Shown piece by piece: positions 1-12,879 of a stretch of 64,000 bases of DNA. The DNA comes from Molossus alvarezi (Eukaryota; Chordata; Mammalia; Chiroptera; Molossidae), in the NCBI GenBank assembly GCA_037176705.1, contig CM073898.1, forward strand, positions 22,862,488 through 22,926,487, read 5' to 3'. A program made the translations under genes and the position numbers. The notes under the pieces were generated by a model that was not told the origin of the DNA, ran no database searches, and saw only the letters and a program-made list of their open reading frames with translations. The first letter of the stretch is position 1. The number at the start of each line of letters is the position of its first letter.

Positions 1-442
1 TCTCCATGGTTTCTCAACCTCCTGCAACTGAGACTTTGTCTAGGACTGGTTGAATAAAGTATTGCCTTTAGTTGTTCTTTTGACAAAGATAATGATGGGA
101 TATATATAGAGAGATTTCTGTATTTTGCCCTCAAGTGGCAAGTAGTTCCCCTTGGAATTTTGAAACCCTTATTTTTTGTTAAATTTTTTAGCTCTTCCTA
201 TAGAACATCTCCTAATCTGATTACATTTGGATTATGTTCTGGCTCCCTGGAACTATGTACAAATGTCACTGTACCCTAGGGGGCATCAGCTCCAGGCCAC
301 AGCACCCCAGAGAATTCCTCTGCTATACAGTAGACTATAGCCACGCTCTTTTCAATGAAGTTGGTAAGTCAGCCTCTTGGGTTTGGGATTGGGGGAAGAA
401 AGATAATTTTTTTTTTTTACTAGTTAATAATATTTTATATGA

Positions 443-670
443 GGGGTCAGCAATCTATGATCCATGGGCCAAATCTTGTCTGCTACCTGTTTTGTAAATA
501 ATTTTACTGGAACACAACCCTCACATTTGTTTGGTATTTCATTGTCTTTGGCTGCTTTTACTCCACAAGGGCCCAGTTGAGTAGTTGAGTTGAGTAGTTG
601 AAAACAACATAAACCTTATGGCCTACAAAGCCCTCACAGAAAAAAAAAAAAAAAAAAAATTTGCCTATCC
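443..670 (+). mobile_element. hAT-Charlie-type nonautonomous element
   Basis: ggggtcagcaatctatgatc, gtaaataattttactggaac and gcctacaaagccctcacag follow a common mammalian hAT element that begins ggtcagcaaactacggccc. Its right part holds a short duplication of gagtagttg and a long A run. A reverse copy is at 31.9 kb. I do not assign the exact family. Confidence 0.65.
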
Positions 671-1274
671 ACTCTTTATATTAAATTTTCCCTATTCAAG
701 TTATAGTGACTTCTGTCTCTTACTGGTATAAAATCAATTACAAAAGTAGACGAGGAAACAGACCCTCAAAGATGAAATATTTTTGATTGGTTAGGTTATA
801 CCCTTAGGTTTGCAAATGGGAAATTCGTACTAAAATCCATAAAATGTAGCAACATTATCATGAATGGTGTTATCTGTATGCGATGATACTTCTCAGAGAG
901 CACCAGCTAAACAGTGAATGACAAATCTTGTTGACCATAAATTTTGCATTGATAATATCTTATAAAGTATTCCATTCTCTCTTTAGATCACTTAGTTCTG
1001 TTCTATTTTCACCATCTTATTAACAAAATTAAATGTAAAACATAATAATCTGATGAATTCTGTGATTATCCTTGAACAGAATAGGGGACGGGATGTCAGG
1101 AAAGAACATAAATCTAACTAAATATGTTATTATTTCTACATGGAGAAAAACTGTGTGCTACCTGATTTTTTTTTTTTTTAATTCTGTAATGTCCATAATA
1201 AAGATAGAAAAGTAATGAACTTTGACTATTATAACCTTAATTGTCAGGATGTTGACACTAACACATAGGTACTG

Positions 1275-1425
1275 TATACTCTAATAGCTCATTTTACTCT
1301 CACAACAACTTTTGAAATGGGTAGATATTATTCTCATTTTATATAAAAGGAAAGTGAGCTACATCATAACCAGCAGGTGTTAGAATCAGGACTGAATTCA
1401 TTGTTTTATGACTGAAGAGTGGAAT
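1275..1425 (+). repeat. MIR SINE
   Basis: ttttactctcacaacaactt, then attattctcattttatataa with gaaagtgagctac follow the MIR core in order. Confidence 0.6.
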
Positions 1426-1859
1426 TTTATTCACAAGAACATCACCTCCCATGTCTCCTTTGATTGTTTCTTTCATTGGCACTGCCTAACGGTGCTGATA
1501 ATAAAGGCTGCTACACAAATTCATTTTCCAAAATGAACACTTCCATATTTTGTATAGAATTAAACTACTTTAAAGGAACTTATTAATGGTTTCAGATCAC
1601 GATAATGTACCAGGTTCAAAACAAATGAATTTACTGTCAACTCACTTCTTTACTAAGCATGAATTCCTTAGAATGTTGAGGCTACTGTGAAATTGTGAAA
1701 TATAAACAAGATAGTATATGTTCTGTTGTCAGGCAGTTTACAATCTGGTAATGCTACTTCTGGGGTATTTCCTAATACCAAAAACCAATTCTCTGATTCT
1801 CCAGAAAACAACTTGGTATTCAACAATAAATTAAGGATTCCCAGAAACCTCTCCTCAGA

Positions 1860-2290
1860 TTCAATAATTTGCCATTGAACTCATAGGACTCAGAAAAGTA
1901 CTTTACTTACTTTTACTCATTTATTATAAAGGATACAACTCAGTAGCAGCCAGATGAAAAAGATGCTTAAGGCAGAGTATGGGAGAGGGAGTGAGGTGCT
2001 CCATATCTTCTCTGGACACACCATCTTCCCAATACCTCTATGAGTTCACCAACTGAGAAGCTCATTAAATCTCCTTATTCAAGAATTTCTATAGTACTTA
2101 ATGCCCAGCCCCCTCACCAGACCAGCAAGGGGCCCCACCCTAAATCATTAGCATAAACTTAGGTGTGTTCTAAAGGGTCTCATTATGAATAACAAAAGAC
2201 ACTCCTATCACTAGAAAAATTCCAAAGGCTTGGAAGCTCTTTGCCAAGAACTTGGGACACAGACTAAATATATTCTGTGTTATACTGTAC
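1860..2290 (-). mobile_element. Ancient mammalian LTR remnant
   Basis: tttattataaaggatacaac, cattagcataaacttaggtg, and attatgaataacaaaagaca followed by ctcctatc recall a widespread mammalian LTR in reverse. The exact family is not assigned. The L1 at 2358 inserted just past it. Confidence 0.45.
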
Positions 2291-2346
2291 TACTTAATGT
2301 GTATTGCATCTGCCATCCTAAATGTAGTTACCATTTTTATAAGTCT

Positions 2347-2357
2347 TAAATATCTCA
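2347..2357 (+). repeat. Left target-site duplication of the 2.36-7.30 kb L1
   Basis: taaatatctca, repeated exactly at 7301-7311 after the L1 tail. Confidence 0.9.
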
Positions 2358-2641
2358 CTAAAAAAAATAGCAGCTGAGTGAATGGAAGCTACACAGACTT
2401 TCTCCCAGGACCAAACTGGAATTACAACTAAAATAAAAAATAAAAAATCATCAGGAAAAAACAATTGAAAAACAACGGAAGAGAACCTGTATAAACAGGG
2501 ACAAAAAGAACACACCAAATCGAGCCTGGTAAGAATTGCGGAAATGCGAGAGGGTGCACTGGGAGCTCATGGACAGCAGCTGAGGGCTGTTTTAGCTGTG
2601 AGCAGTTCCCACTGAGAAAGCAAGGATTTTAAAAAGCACCA

Positions 2642-2862
2642 TATCAGCCTGGCTGGTGCAGCTCAATGGTTGAGTGTCGACCCATGTATCAAGAGGTCAC
2701 CAGTTTAATTCCCAGTAAGGGCATATGTCCAGGTTGTGGGCCCAATCCTGCGTGGGGTGCATGCAGGAGGTGTCCAATTGGTGTTTTCTCTTATCAACGA
2801 TTCTGTCTCTCTTTACCTCTCCCTTCCTCTCTATCTAAAAGTCAAAAAAGAAAAAAATTTTT
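2642..2862 (+). mobile_element. VES-type SINE inside L1
   Basis: tRNA-derived head with an A-box-like ggtgcagctcaatggttgag and a B-box-like region near 2703, then the body ending in pyrimidine tracts and an A-rich tail. It is flanked by aaagcacca at 2633-2641 and 2863-2871. It is nested in the older L1. Confidence 0.9.
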
Positions 2863-3539
2863 AAAGCACCAAATAAGCTACAACCACTCACCTTTGGCCT
2901 TGGGTACTGGCAGAGGGAGGGCAGACTGGACTGAAACTGTGTGCAGAGAGTTCAGGGCTCCTGGCTCAGGAGAGAGCTGGAGGGGAAGACACCTGGAGTT
3001 TTGTGCTAAATCACTCACTCATAGGAGAGTAGGCATCTTACTCAAAGATCTTCTCAGAGCCCTGGGAAGAAGCAATGGCTCCACACACAGGAATTCAACA
3101 CCACCAGGCCAGGCCAGAGAAATGCAAATTGGGACTCATTAAGAGCTAGAGTCTGACAGCAAGCAAATGCCCTACTTGCTGGAAATCCTCCTTACCTGAG
3201 GGATTTTTCACTTAGCTAAAGACTACAGATCAAGGCTCATCAAGTAACAGACTAATTGCCTGCAGGCAAAAGCTAGAGCGTAACTGAACCTTTGTTTGGC
3301 TTGCAAGTCTATCCAGGAAAGTAAGACTTGGCAGTGGTGTTAAACATGGGTCATTTCACATTCATCCAAACCCAGTAGAGGGAGCCACAAGCAGCAGAAC
3401 ACCTACACCCACAGAGAAAATTTGGCAGGTTCCAAAACCCACCAATACAGCCAAAATGGTAAAACAAAAAAACAAACCCTAAGTAAAAGTAAAAGAGAAT
3501 TCAAAAAGAGAAAAAATAAATAAAATGGAATTAAACAAG

Positions 3540-4590
3540 ATATCAGAAGTAGAGTTCAGAGTAATAATTATGAGGAAGCTCAACAGCATGAATGAAGATA
3601 TAAAAACAATGAAAATCAAACAATTGGAAAGGAAAAACCACCAAGAGAAAAATGAAGAATGACATAGCAGAAATAAAGAACACATGGGAAAGAATAACCA
3701 GCAGAGAAGAGGATGCCAAGAATCAGATCAGTGAATTAGAAGACAGGGTAGAAAAAAATCACCCAATTGTAGAATGAAAAAGAAAAAACAATTTAAAAAC
3801 CGGAAGACAGCTTAAGAGAACTGTGGGACAATATAAAATATAACAACATCCATATCATAGGAGTGCCAGAAGAAGAAGAAAATGAGCAAGGGTTAGAGAA
3901 TATATTTGAAGAGCTAGTGACAGAAAACTTCCCTAACATGGTGAAGGAAAAAGTCATACAAGTTCAAAAAGCACAGAGAGCCCCAAGTAAGAAGAACCCA
4001 AACAGGCCCACACCAAGGCACATAGTAATTAAAATTAAGGACAAAGAGAGAATCCTGAAGGCAGCAATAGAAAAGCAACAGGTTACCTACAAAGGAACCC
4101 CATAAGGCTATCAGCTAACTTCTCACAGAAACACTACAGGCCAGAGGGAAAGGCATGAAATAATCTAGGTCATAAAAAAAAAAAAAAAGAAATATCTGAA
4201 TCCAAGACTACTCTTTCCAGCAAGGCTATCATTTAAAATAGAAGATGAGCCCAGCTGGTGTGGCTCAGTGGTTGAGCATTGATCCATGCACCAAGAGGTC
4301 ACTGGTTTGATTCCTGGTCAGGGCACATGCACAGGTTGTGAGCTAAATCCCCACTGGGAGGCATGCAGGAGGAGGTCAATGGAGGATCTCTCTCATTGAT
4401 GTTTTTATCTCTTTCTCCATCTCCCTTCCTCTCTCTCTAAAATCAATAAAGAAAAAATTCAAAAACAAAAAAATAAATAAATAAAATAGAAGGTGAAATA
4501 AAGAGCTTCCCAGACCAAAAAAAAAAAAAAAAAAAGGCTAAAGGAATATATTAGCACCAAACCAGCAATCCAAAAAATGTTAAAAGGACT
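3540..4590 (+). pseudogene. L1 ORF1 remnant
   Basis: ORF1 encodes the L1 RNA-binding chaperone. The best-kept part is near 3844-4105, with IIGVPEEEENEQGLENIFEELV and then RPTPRHIVIKIKDKERILKAA, which is the RRM-like core and the start of the C-terminal domain. Upstream is an A-rich, charged coiled-coil stretch with stops. Downstream the C-terminal domain is split by the VES SINE at 4249-4482, and EIKSFPD and the final KMLKGLL-like end appear after it with frameshifts. It cannot make a functional protein. Confidence 0.85.
4249..4482 (+). mobile_element. VES-type SINE splitting L1 ORF1
   Basis: Starts gcccagctggtgtggctcag and ends in a ctctctctaaaatcaataaa tail plus A-rich repeats. A 14 bp duplication with one mismatch (aaaatagaagatga at 4235-4248, aaaatagaaggtga at 4483-4496) marks the insertion. 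Confidence 0.92.
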
Positions 4591-4639
4591 GTTGTGATAA
4601 GCAGAAGAAATAGGAAGAGAAACATAACCATAATAAACA

Positions 4640-5003
4640 AAAATGGCAATAAATAAGTACAAATCAAAAATAACCTTAAATATAAGTAGATTAAATGCTA
4701 TCATAAGACACAGAGTAGCCGAATAGATAAGAACGCATGACTGAGATACATGTTGTTTACAAGGGACCCACCTCACAACAAAAGACCCACATAGGTTGAA
4801 AGTGAAGGGATGAGAAAATGTTTTCAGTCAAATGGAAAGGAATGGGGTAGCAATACTCATATCTATAAAATAGATTTCAAAATGAAGATCATAACTAGAA
4901 ACAAAGAAGGCCACCATGTAGTATTGAAAGGATATGTCCAACAGGAGGATATAACCTTGGTTAACATCTATGCACCCAACATAGGAGCACCAAAATACAT
5001 TTA
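4640..5003 (+). pseudogene. L1 ORF2 remnant: N-terminal endonuclease part
   Basis: Translated fragments read like the L1 endonuclease start: a LNVNGLNA-like segment, then LQETHL and GVAILI equivalents, RNKEGHHVVLKGYVQQEDITLVNIYAPN and GAPKYI. Stops and frame changes break it. After GAPKYI the sequence leaves the normal L1 order, which marks the internal deletion. Confidence 0.85.
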
Positions 5004-5082
5004 AAAGCTTCTGGAATACTTCAAAGGAGAAATCAATGCAATACAATCCTAGCAGAGGACTTGAAAACCCCGCTGATATCAT

Positions 5083-5570
5083 ATGATCATATCAATAGAT
5101 GCTGAAAATGCATTCAACAAAATCCAGCATCCATTTCTGAAAGAAACACTCAATAATGTGAGAATAGAGGGATCATATCTTGACATAATAGAGGCCATAT
5201 ATGAAAAACCTACAGCCAACATCATACTCAATGGGCAAAAAGTACAAGAATTTCCCTTGAGAACAAGGGATGCCGACTTTCACCACTCTTAGTTAACATA
5301 GTACTGGAAGACAGCCACAGCAATTATACAAGAAGAAAAAATAAAAGGGATCCAAATTGAAAAGGAGGAAGTGAAATTATCATTATTTGCAGATAACATG
5401 ATACTATACATAGAAAACCCTAAAGACTCCATTAAAAAAACTACTAGATTTAATAAATTTGGCAAAGTAGCAGAATACAAAATTAACATCAAGAAATCAA
5501 CAGCATTCTTATATACCAATAATGAACTAACAAAAAATCCCATTTACAAGTGCAGCAAAAAAAATTAAGA
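5083..5570 (+). pseudogene. L1 ORF2 remnant: reverse transcriptase core
   Basis: [18 protein letters not shown] is the block-A region of L1 reverse transcriptase, and [16 protein letters not shown] and KLSLFADNMILYIENP follow. The catalytic YADD/FADD box reads FADN, so the second metal-binding aspartate is lost. Frameshifts lie between the blocks. Confidence 0.9.
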
Positions 5571-5639
5571 TACCTAGGAATAAACTTAAATTAAATCAAG
5601 GACTTGTTTGCAGAAAACTACAGGACAGTGAAAAAATAA

Positions 5640-6980
5640 ATAAAGGAATATATACAAAAGTGGAAGCATATACCATGTTCATGGATTGGAGGAATTAACA
5701 TCATTAAAATGTTCATACTACCCAAAGCATCTATAGAGTCAATGAAACACCCATTAAAATACCAATGACATATTTCAAGAAACTAGACCAAATACTCCAA
5801 AAGTTTATATGGAACCAAAAAAGACCCTGAGTAGCCACAGCAATCTTGGGAAAAAAAAAAAAGAACAAAGTAGAAGGAATCACAGTATTGGATATCAGGT
5901 TATACAACAAGGCCATTGTAATCAAAATAGCTTGGTACTGACAGAACAACAGGCATATAGATCAATGGAACTGAACAGAGAATGCAGAAATTGACCCAGG
6001 ACATTATGCTCAATTAATAATTGACAAAGCACATACAATGGAGTAAAGACAGCCTCTTTAATAAATGGTGTTGGGAAAATGGACAGCTACATGCAAAAAA
6101 ATGAAGAAGCTAGACCAGCAACTTACACCATACACAAGAATAAAGACAAAATGGATAAAAGACTTAAATGTGACTCATGATTCCATAAAAATCCTAGAAG
6201 AAAATGTAGGCAACAAAATTTTAGACATCACACACAGCAGAATTTTCACTGATACAATGCCTAACATAAGAGAAACAAAGGAAAATATTAATAAATGGGA
6301 CTATATAAACTAAAAAGTTTCTGCACATCAAAAGAAATAAGCATCAAAATGGAAAAAGAACCCACTATATGGGAGAGTATACTTGTCAAGGAAACATGAG
6401 ATAAATAGTTAATTTCCAAAATATATAGAGTACACATACAACTCAACAAAAGGAAGACAAAGAACACAATTAAAAAATGGGCAGAGGATCTAAATTGACA
6501 CCTCTCCAAACAGGACATACGAATGGCCAAGAGACATATGAAAAAATGCTCTACATCACTAACCATCAGAGATGCAAATTAAAACAACTATGAGGTATCA
6601 CCTCACACCTACCAGAATGGCTGTCATCAACAAATCATTACACAAGTACTGGTGAGGGTGTGGAGAAAAGGGAACTCTAGTACACTGTTGGTGGGAATAC
6701 AGACTGGTGCAGCCACTATCAAAAACAATATGGTGTTTCCTCAAAAAATTAAAAATTGATCTGCCATTTGACCCAGTGATCCCACTTCTAGGAATATATC
6801 CTAAGACACCTGAAACATCAATCAGAAAAAATACATGTACCCCTATGTTTATAGCAGCACTATTTATAATTGCTAAGATCTGGAAACAGCCCAAGTGTCC
6901 ATCAGTAGAGTGAATAAAAAAGCTGTGGTACATATACACAATGGAGTACTATGCAGCTATAAGAAAAAAAGATCTCTTAT
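5640..6980 (+). pseudogene. L1 ORF2 remnant: C-terminal half
   Basis: The stretch follows the usual order of the L1 ORF2 C-terminal region: [17 protein letters not shown], then TPYTRIKTKWIKDLNVTHDSIKILEEN, then [24 protein letters not shown] and [20 protein letters not shown]. Several frameshifts divide it. The end merges into the noncoding L1 3' UTR near 7040. Confidence 0.85.
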
Positions 6981-7300
6981 CCTTTGAGAGGACATGTAGG
7001 AACCTGAAGAGTATATTATGCTAAGCGAAATAAGCCAATCAGAGAAAGTCTAATACCACATGCTGTGGAATATAATGAACAAGACAGACCTAGGGACATA
7101 GAACTAGGGTACAGACCAACAAACCTCAGAAGAGAGGGCGGGAGGGAGGGAAGAGATAAACTAAAAAATGTATATGCATATATGCATAACCAATGGACAT
7201 AGACAACAATGCTTAGGTCCAGAGTGGGTGGTGGATTGGGAACAGGGTGTCAATGGAGGAAAAAGGAGAAACATCTATAACAAAAATAAAAATAAATAAA

Positions 7301-7311
7301 TAAATATCTCA
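7301..7311 (+). repeat. Right target-site duplication of the 2.36-7.30 kb L1
   Basis: Exact copy of 2347-2357. Its first bases overlap the taaa-rich tail. Confidence 0.9.
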
Positions 7312-10284
7312 GTAGCCACTCCAATATCCTGAGCTTAAAGTATGTTTGATTGTGAGGATAATAATTTAGCACCTTAAAAACCAAGCTAAAGCTATGTTAC
7401 AAAGTCAATAATAAATATTAAACAAAAAATGGTGTGCATTTTACCAGTTAAAAATATTGCTATTAATTTATTTCCAACCTTACCTTCTAGATCTCAATGT
7501 TTTAATTATTTTGGAAATTGTATTTTTAAAGTAATTTTAGTATCATTCCCTACTAAAATAATCTTATCTTCGACCTCCAGGTTATTAACTTTGTCCCAAC
7601 AATGTCCTTCAGAAGAGACAGCCCATTCATAAAAGGGCTAGAATTTTTCAAGTATTTCTTGCTAAAGTAAATATAAGCCAGAAGAAGACGGTTTCAAATA
7701 GATATTTGAAAAATATATTCTGAAGAAATATATGTCTGACATAGTAAAAGCCCATAATAAGTGGAATGGATGAATACATTGTTTGACATCCATAAGGAAA
7801 AAAAAAATCAGTCAAATTTTGATTAAAATACATTTTATTTCCATTTTGGTATATATATTCAGTCAATAAGGGTTGTAATTATTAACTCAGATATTTTCTT
7901 TGAAATAAAAGTCATAGAACAATGTAAAGTACTGAGTGGAAAAAGGAAAAAGGAATGTTCAACGCAAGGGTATGCTTACATGCTTCCGATAATTATTATA
8001 ATCTGATAATTGACTTGTGCCCCCCACCTCACCCAAGGGCGCCAATTAAAATAAACTACAATTTTGCTACATGGTCTTTAGCAGCAGAGCAGATGATGTT
8101 TAAATTTATGACCAGTATTCTCAATGCGTTGTCCAATTAACTTCAATGGGAATGACTCACACAAATCCCTGGGGTTCTCTATGAAAAGAAAAGTCCGACA
8201 GGCCCCTCCTGGGAAAGAGCTTTGAGCCGTACTCTGAAGCTCACTTGTGGACTACTCTGATGAAAAACTGGTGACAATGGAAACATTTAACTATTCAGGT
8301 AAAAACGCTTTAGGGTTTCTTTGTCTCTATCACTAAAGTAGAAGAGATGAATCATAACTGAGACAAAGGGAAATTGGGTATAGTGCTAGTGGGATCTCAC
8401 TTAGTCCACTAAGAGGCTGAAAAAACTATACAATTCCACACAAACGGAAAGGGTTTGGAAGGACATTGAAACCGGACTCTGCTATCAGATACAGAGGCAA
8501 CTCATTCATCAAACTTAAATATCTGTTCAAATTCTTAATATATTTGATATACACAGAGTAGAACACACCTGTATTTACAGTTCTCAAAATTAGCTAATAA
8601 GTAATTACTAATATTAACCCAAGAGGTTGACTAATAGGCTATGAAGTAAAATAACACAAAACATTTATGTGTAAAACTTTTTATTATAATGTAATATCAG
8701 TGAGGTGTGTTCATGTATTTACAGCAACTTGAGATGGAGAAAATGTTTTTTGTGTTTGTTCACATTAAATTCTACATTATTGAAACCCTTATCATAATTT
8801 TGAACATTTACCAATTAATTAATGTTCATTTACTCAACAAACAGTATTGGGAATTATTTTGATGGGGCCAACAAAGCCTTTACTTATTTATTCCAAGACA
8901 AAGCGAAAACATGGGGAATATACAACTTATTTTTAAATTCCAGCTTTAACTTCATATGAAACCAAATTACTAATGCAAAACAAGAACTACCAGACAATAT
9001 CACCTGAGAACATAACTACACATATTAAAAGTAAAAAAGCTATCAATAGTCTTAAAATAAGTATACCTGTTGACCAACCAGAGTTTATTTCTGATATTAA
9101 AGAAAGGTAAATTATTTTTAAATCTCACTGTAATTCACTGTATTAATCATACTAAGATTATATCAATTAAAAAAAAAGTCCTTCTCTCAGATACTTTTAA
9201 AATCCATAACATCTCAGATCTAGTTAAAAGAAATATTTTCCACAATTGTTAATAGTAATAAACTTTTAGCTAGGTGGGGGATAAAGGCAACTCCTTAATT
9301 TTTTAAAGGAATGACCCAAGAAATTCATTACACTCATAATGAAATCTCTCATTAACTTGGAAACAAGGGAAGGATGCCCTCTTTTATAGTTTTTATACAG
9401 CATTGTCTCATCATAAAATAAAGTAAGAAATCAAAAGTTACACCTATTTGTAATAAATCATCCACACTTAAATAATTTTCAGGAAAAAAAAATGTTTTAT
9501 TCTAATGACCAATATAATTAATTGTGCTATAAAAGATTTAAGAGAAGTTTTGTAAGATATCCAGAATCAGAACACAGTTTTCACATACACGCCAGCTATA
9601 ATCAATAGTTGAGGAAAGAAGAGAGACTGTTCATAATGGCAAATAATGATATTTAGCTTTTCATTCCATGTTTGCATGTACAGTGTTAGATTTTTTAAAA
9701 GTAGATATAGAGACATATATAATCTGTTATTCTTGTAAGTAATCAATCTGGTTGCTGTGTGGAGAACAAAAAACAAGGAGAGAAAATGAAGACACATTGT
9801 TAGATGGTTATTTTAGAAGCCCATGAATTGGACCAAAGTGAAGACATAAAGAGAGAGACAAGTAGGTGTGTTTTACTTTCAAATTAGAATTGACATCTTT
9901 TACTCATAGGAATGATAAACATGAATAAATTACTAATGATAACTCAAATACTGGGAAGGAAACAACTGTATTGATGTTTAGTTATCAGACAGGCACCCGA
10001 GTAAAGAATTGTGATGCACTGAACAGAAAACCAGGAATGCATTACGTATTCGGGAGTAGTTGGTACACAGATAGAAAACAGCATAATTAGAGGGATTCGA
10101 AATAGACATGGGGCAGGTCATTCTTTCTTTTGTAGTATGTAGAAATTAGGGAAGAGTGGCTACAGATTTGTCATCCCAACAATGTATGTATGTACCATTA
10201 GAAACCATACAGTTGTACATTACAACAACAGGGATGCTAATGGTTTATAGGTGCAGGTTTGGGAGAGAGACAGACCTGTGTCCC
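7312..10284. other. No gene or recognised repeat
   Basis: AT-rich sequence with scattered stops in all frames. I recognise no coding, RNA or mobile feature. Confidence 0.5.
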
Positions 10285-10480
10285 AATATTGACATTACTA
10301 CTTAATAACTAGGTGATTGACCTGGAGCAAGTTATTTAAACTCTCTAAACATCTACTTCATCATCTTTAATGAGAAAAATAATACTGTATCTTCATCATA
10401 GGCTTATTGAAAGATTGCTAAATACACTGCATGAAAAACATGAAGTACAATCTCTGACGCATAGTTAATATTTAATGTAA
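10285..10480 (-). repeat. MIR SINE, reverse
   Basis: attactacttaataactagg, gagcaagttatttaaactct and a final ctctgacgcatagttaatat are the reversed MIR core and 3' end. Confidence 0.65.
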
Positions 10481-12879
10481 GTATCCTATGATTTTAAAGA
10501 AGTTCTATGTGTTAGAATGATTCAGGAAATCTACAAGTTGTAATCACTCTCAGTTAAATCATCAGTTATGAAGCATACATCAAAGTGAATAGTGTGCTTG
10601 ACCACATTGAATGAATAACTACTATTCAATAAATTTAAACTGAATAAAAAATGTGGAATAGTATTTAGTAATCCAAGATCAAAATGTACTATTCTATGAT
10701 TAAAGACACACATCATAAAATAATTAAATACTTATTCCTATGTGTGAACCCAAGAAATTTACTAAGAATCCTACGATTTTCTTGATAATAATGTGAATCA
10801 TAAGAGAATTTCTCTTTCTATTTGGATATAAATTTGGTTCTTTTTTATAATAAAATTTCAATAGGTCATACACTCTTTTTTTGTCTTAGCTAAATAGATT
10901 ATATCTATTGATAATTTCTCTCAAAATCAGTGAACTTTTTATGGAGAAATAAAGGATCAGATAGAGGGTAATGAGAAACAACTCTTTACTCTGCAATAGA
11001 AATATACATTTCTATATCACATTCTTACTTCTAGCCAAACCCGAATTTGTTTGACATGTTACAAAAAATGTTCTTGATTCAAGTTTAGATATTTGCATAA
11101 CCTCTTACTTTTTAATTTGTTGTTATATAAGCAATCTTTCCTCGGGATGTTTCATATGGAAGAATATTTTCATTCATTCATTCTTTCATTCATATGGTCA
11201 ATTTGCATTTCAAGTAACTTATTTTGGATTCTCGGTTTTATTTTTCTGCTTCTTAAATTCTATTAGTTTGGTATAGATTGACAATGTTCATGCTCTTATA
11301 TTCTTAGTAAATAGGTCTAGTTATTTAACAATGGTCATATTATGCTTCATACATGCATTCTCTTGCTACATGTTATACTGCTGCAGGACGGTACATACTC
11401 ATCATACGAATCTCATTTCATTATGAACATTTTGCAGATGAGGAAGCTATTTCCTCAAGGAATTTCAAATCCAGATCTCTGTTCTTTAACTTCCAACTTT
11501 ATTAAAAAACCTATGTTGAATTTCTGGTTCATTGCATATAGGGATAGGACCATGCTATTGAACATTCTTCTGTTTTGATTTTGTAAATTATCACAGTAAT
11601 TGGTTAAACTGTTGGACCTCTTCTTTCTTCTGATTTTCCATTTTAGGTAAAATTATTTATTAATATTAATACCTTTAAAGTCATTAGTTAGAATATTTGA
11701 AGTGTTTCAGATTTCAGGTCAAAAGGACTGAGTGCCTTTAATTTTTTTCCCAGATTTAAAGCAAAGTTTTTGTTACTGAATAGAGAACCTCTTTGATATA
11801 AATATGGCTAAAGTGGCACTCGCTACATAAAAATTAGTCTCATTAAAAATATGTTAGCTTTCAGATTTTAAAGAATTAAAGTCCATTGGAAGCAGGAATT
11901 CTAGACCTGAACTTTACTTCTTTTTTCATACTGCCCTGTTTTCTATACTAACTTTTTTTTCTCAAACCAAATTATTTAAGAAGGACTCGCATACGTGCAC
12001 ATGCATGGACACACACACACTTCTGGAAGACAGAAAATATGGATTAGAGTTCTTTTTTTGTTATTTAGTCACACTTCCTTGTCAAAATCAATCTCTCTGG
12101 AAGGAAGTTTTCTTATTTCTAAAGGCTTTGAATAGATTGTTTCTAAAATTCCTTTCAGATCTAAAAATCTCTGATTAATTATTCAAGAAAATTGCTTGCT
12201 AGGAACCTGAATATCACCAACTTTTAAGAAATGGTTTACTGATCAGAATTATTGTAGTCTTTGTTATAAACAACATCCTACTCTATGTATATTTTCTATC
12301 ACTATTCCGTTTGAATTATTTAAAATTTTATATCTTGCTTAATAAAATTGACTCAAATTTAAAATATATTTTGGATCACTTACCCATAATCTGTTAGTAT
12401 AAATTCTAGATCAGAACAAATTTTCTTGTATTTTATATAAGAAATCCCATTTCCCAGTGTGACTGGCTTAATAAGATTTTTTTAATATTAAGAAATTAAA
12501 TATGTACAAAATGCAACAATTTCTCATAAGGTTTACTTATATTAAATACCAAAGTATAAAACATGAGATGTCATCATCTGTAATGATTAAAGTGGTTATT
12601 CTTTTTAATTGAATTATATTTCTTAAGTCCATAATATAATGAACTTATATAATTACTTGATTGTTTCATATAGCTAAGAGAAATATATATAATAATACAT
12701 ATTCATTTACATGGACATTTTTAAAAACATAGACAACACTGGGTAATTTTAGACATTTATATTGTTGCCCAATTGAGGAGTATGCAAACACATCTCATTT
12801 TTACTTTAATGCATTTTTTTTACTAGAGAAGTGAGTTTATTGCATCCAACTTTCCTACTTTGATGGATTTCAAGTTATA
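10481..12879. other. No gene or recognised repeat
   Basis: AT-rich, only short chance frames. A few short simple repeats (for example attcattc near 11172) and nothing else. Confidence 0.5.

Larger units (their letters stand above)
2358..7300 (+). mobile_element. Dead L1 LINE, 5' region to tail, internally deleted
   Basis: The element runs from an L1 leader (acagactttctcccagg region) through ORF1 and ORF2 remnants to a 3' UTR and an A-rich taaa tail. An exact 11 bp duplication, taaatatctca, flanks it at 2347-2357 and 7301-7311. It carries two VES SINEs (2642-2862 and 4249-4482). ORF2 jumps from the endonuclease domain near 5003 to the reverse transcriptase core near 5083, so the section between is lost. 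Many stops and frameshifts show that it is inactive. Its 3' UTR (aaccaatggacatagacaac) matches the fragments at 36.5 and 44.2 kb. Confidence 0.93.

Noticed and set aside
2666..3142. 158-codon frame on the + strand
   Set aside because: It runs through a VES SINE and L1 leader sequence and has no protein family features.
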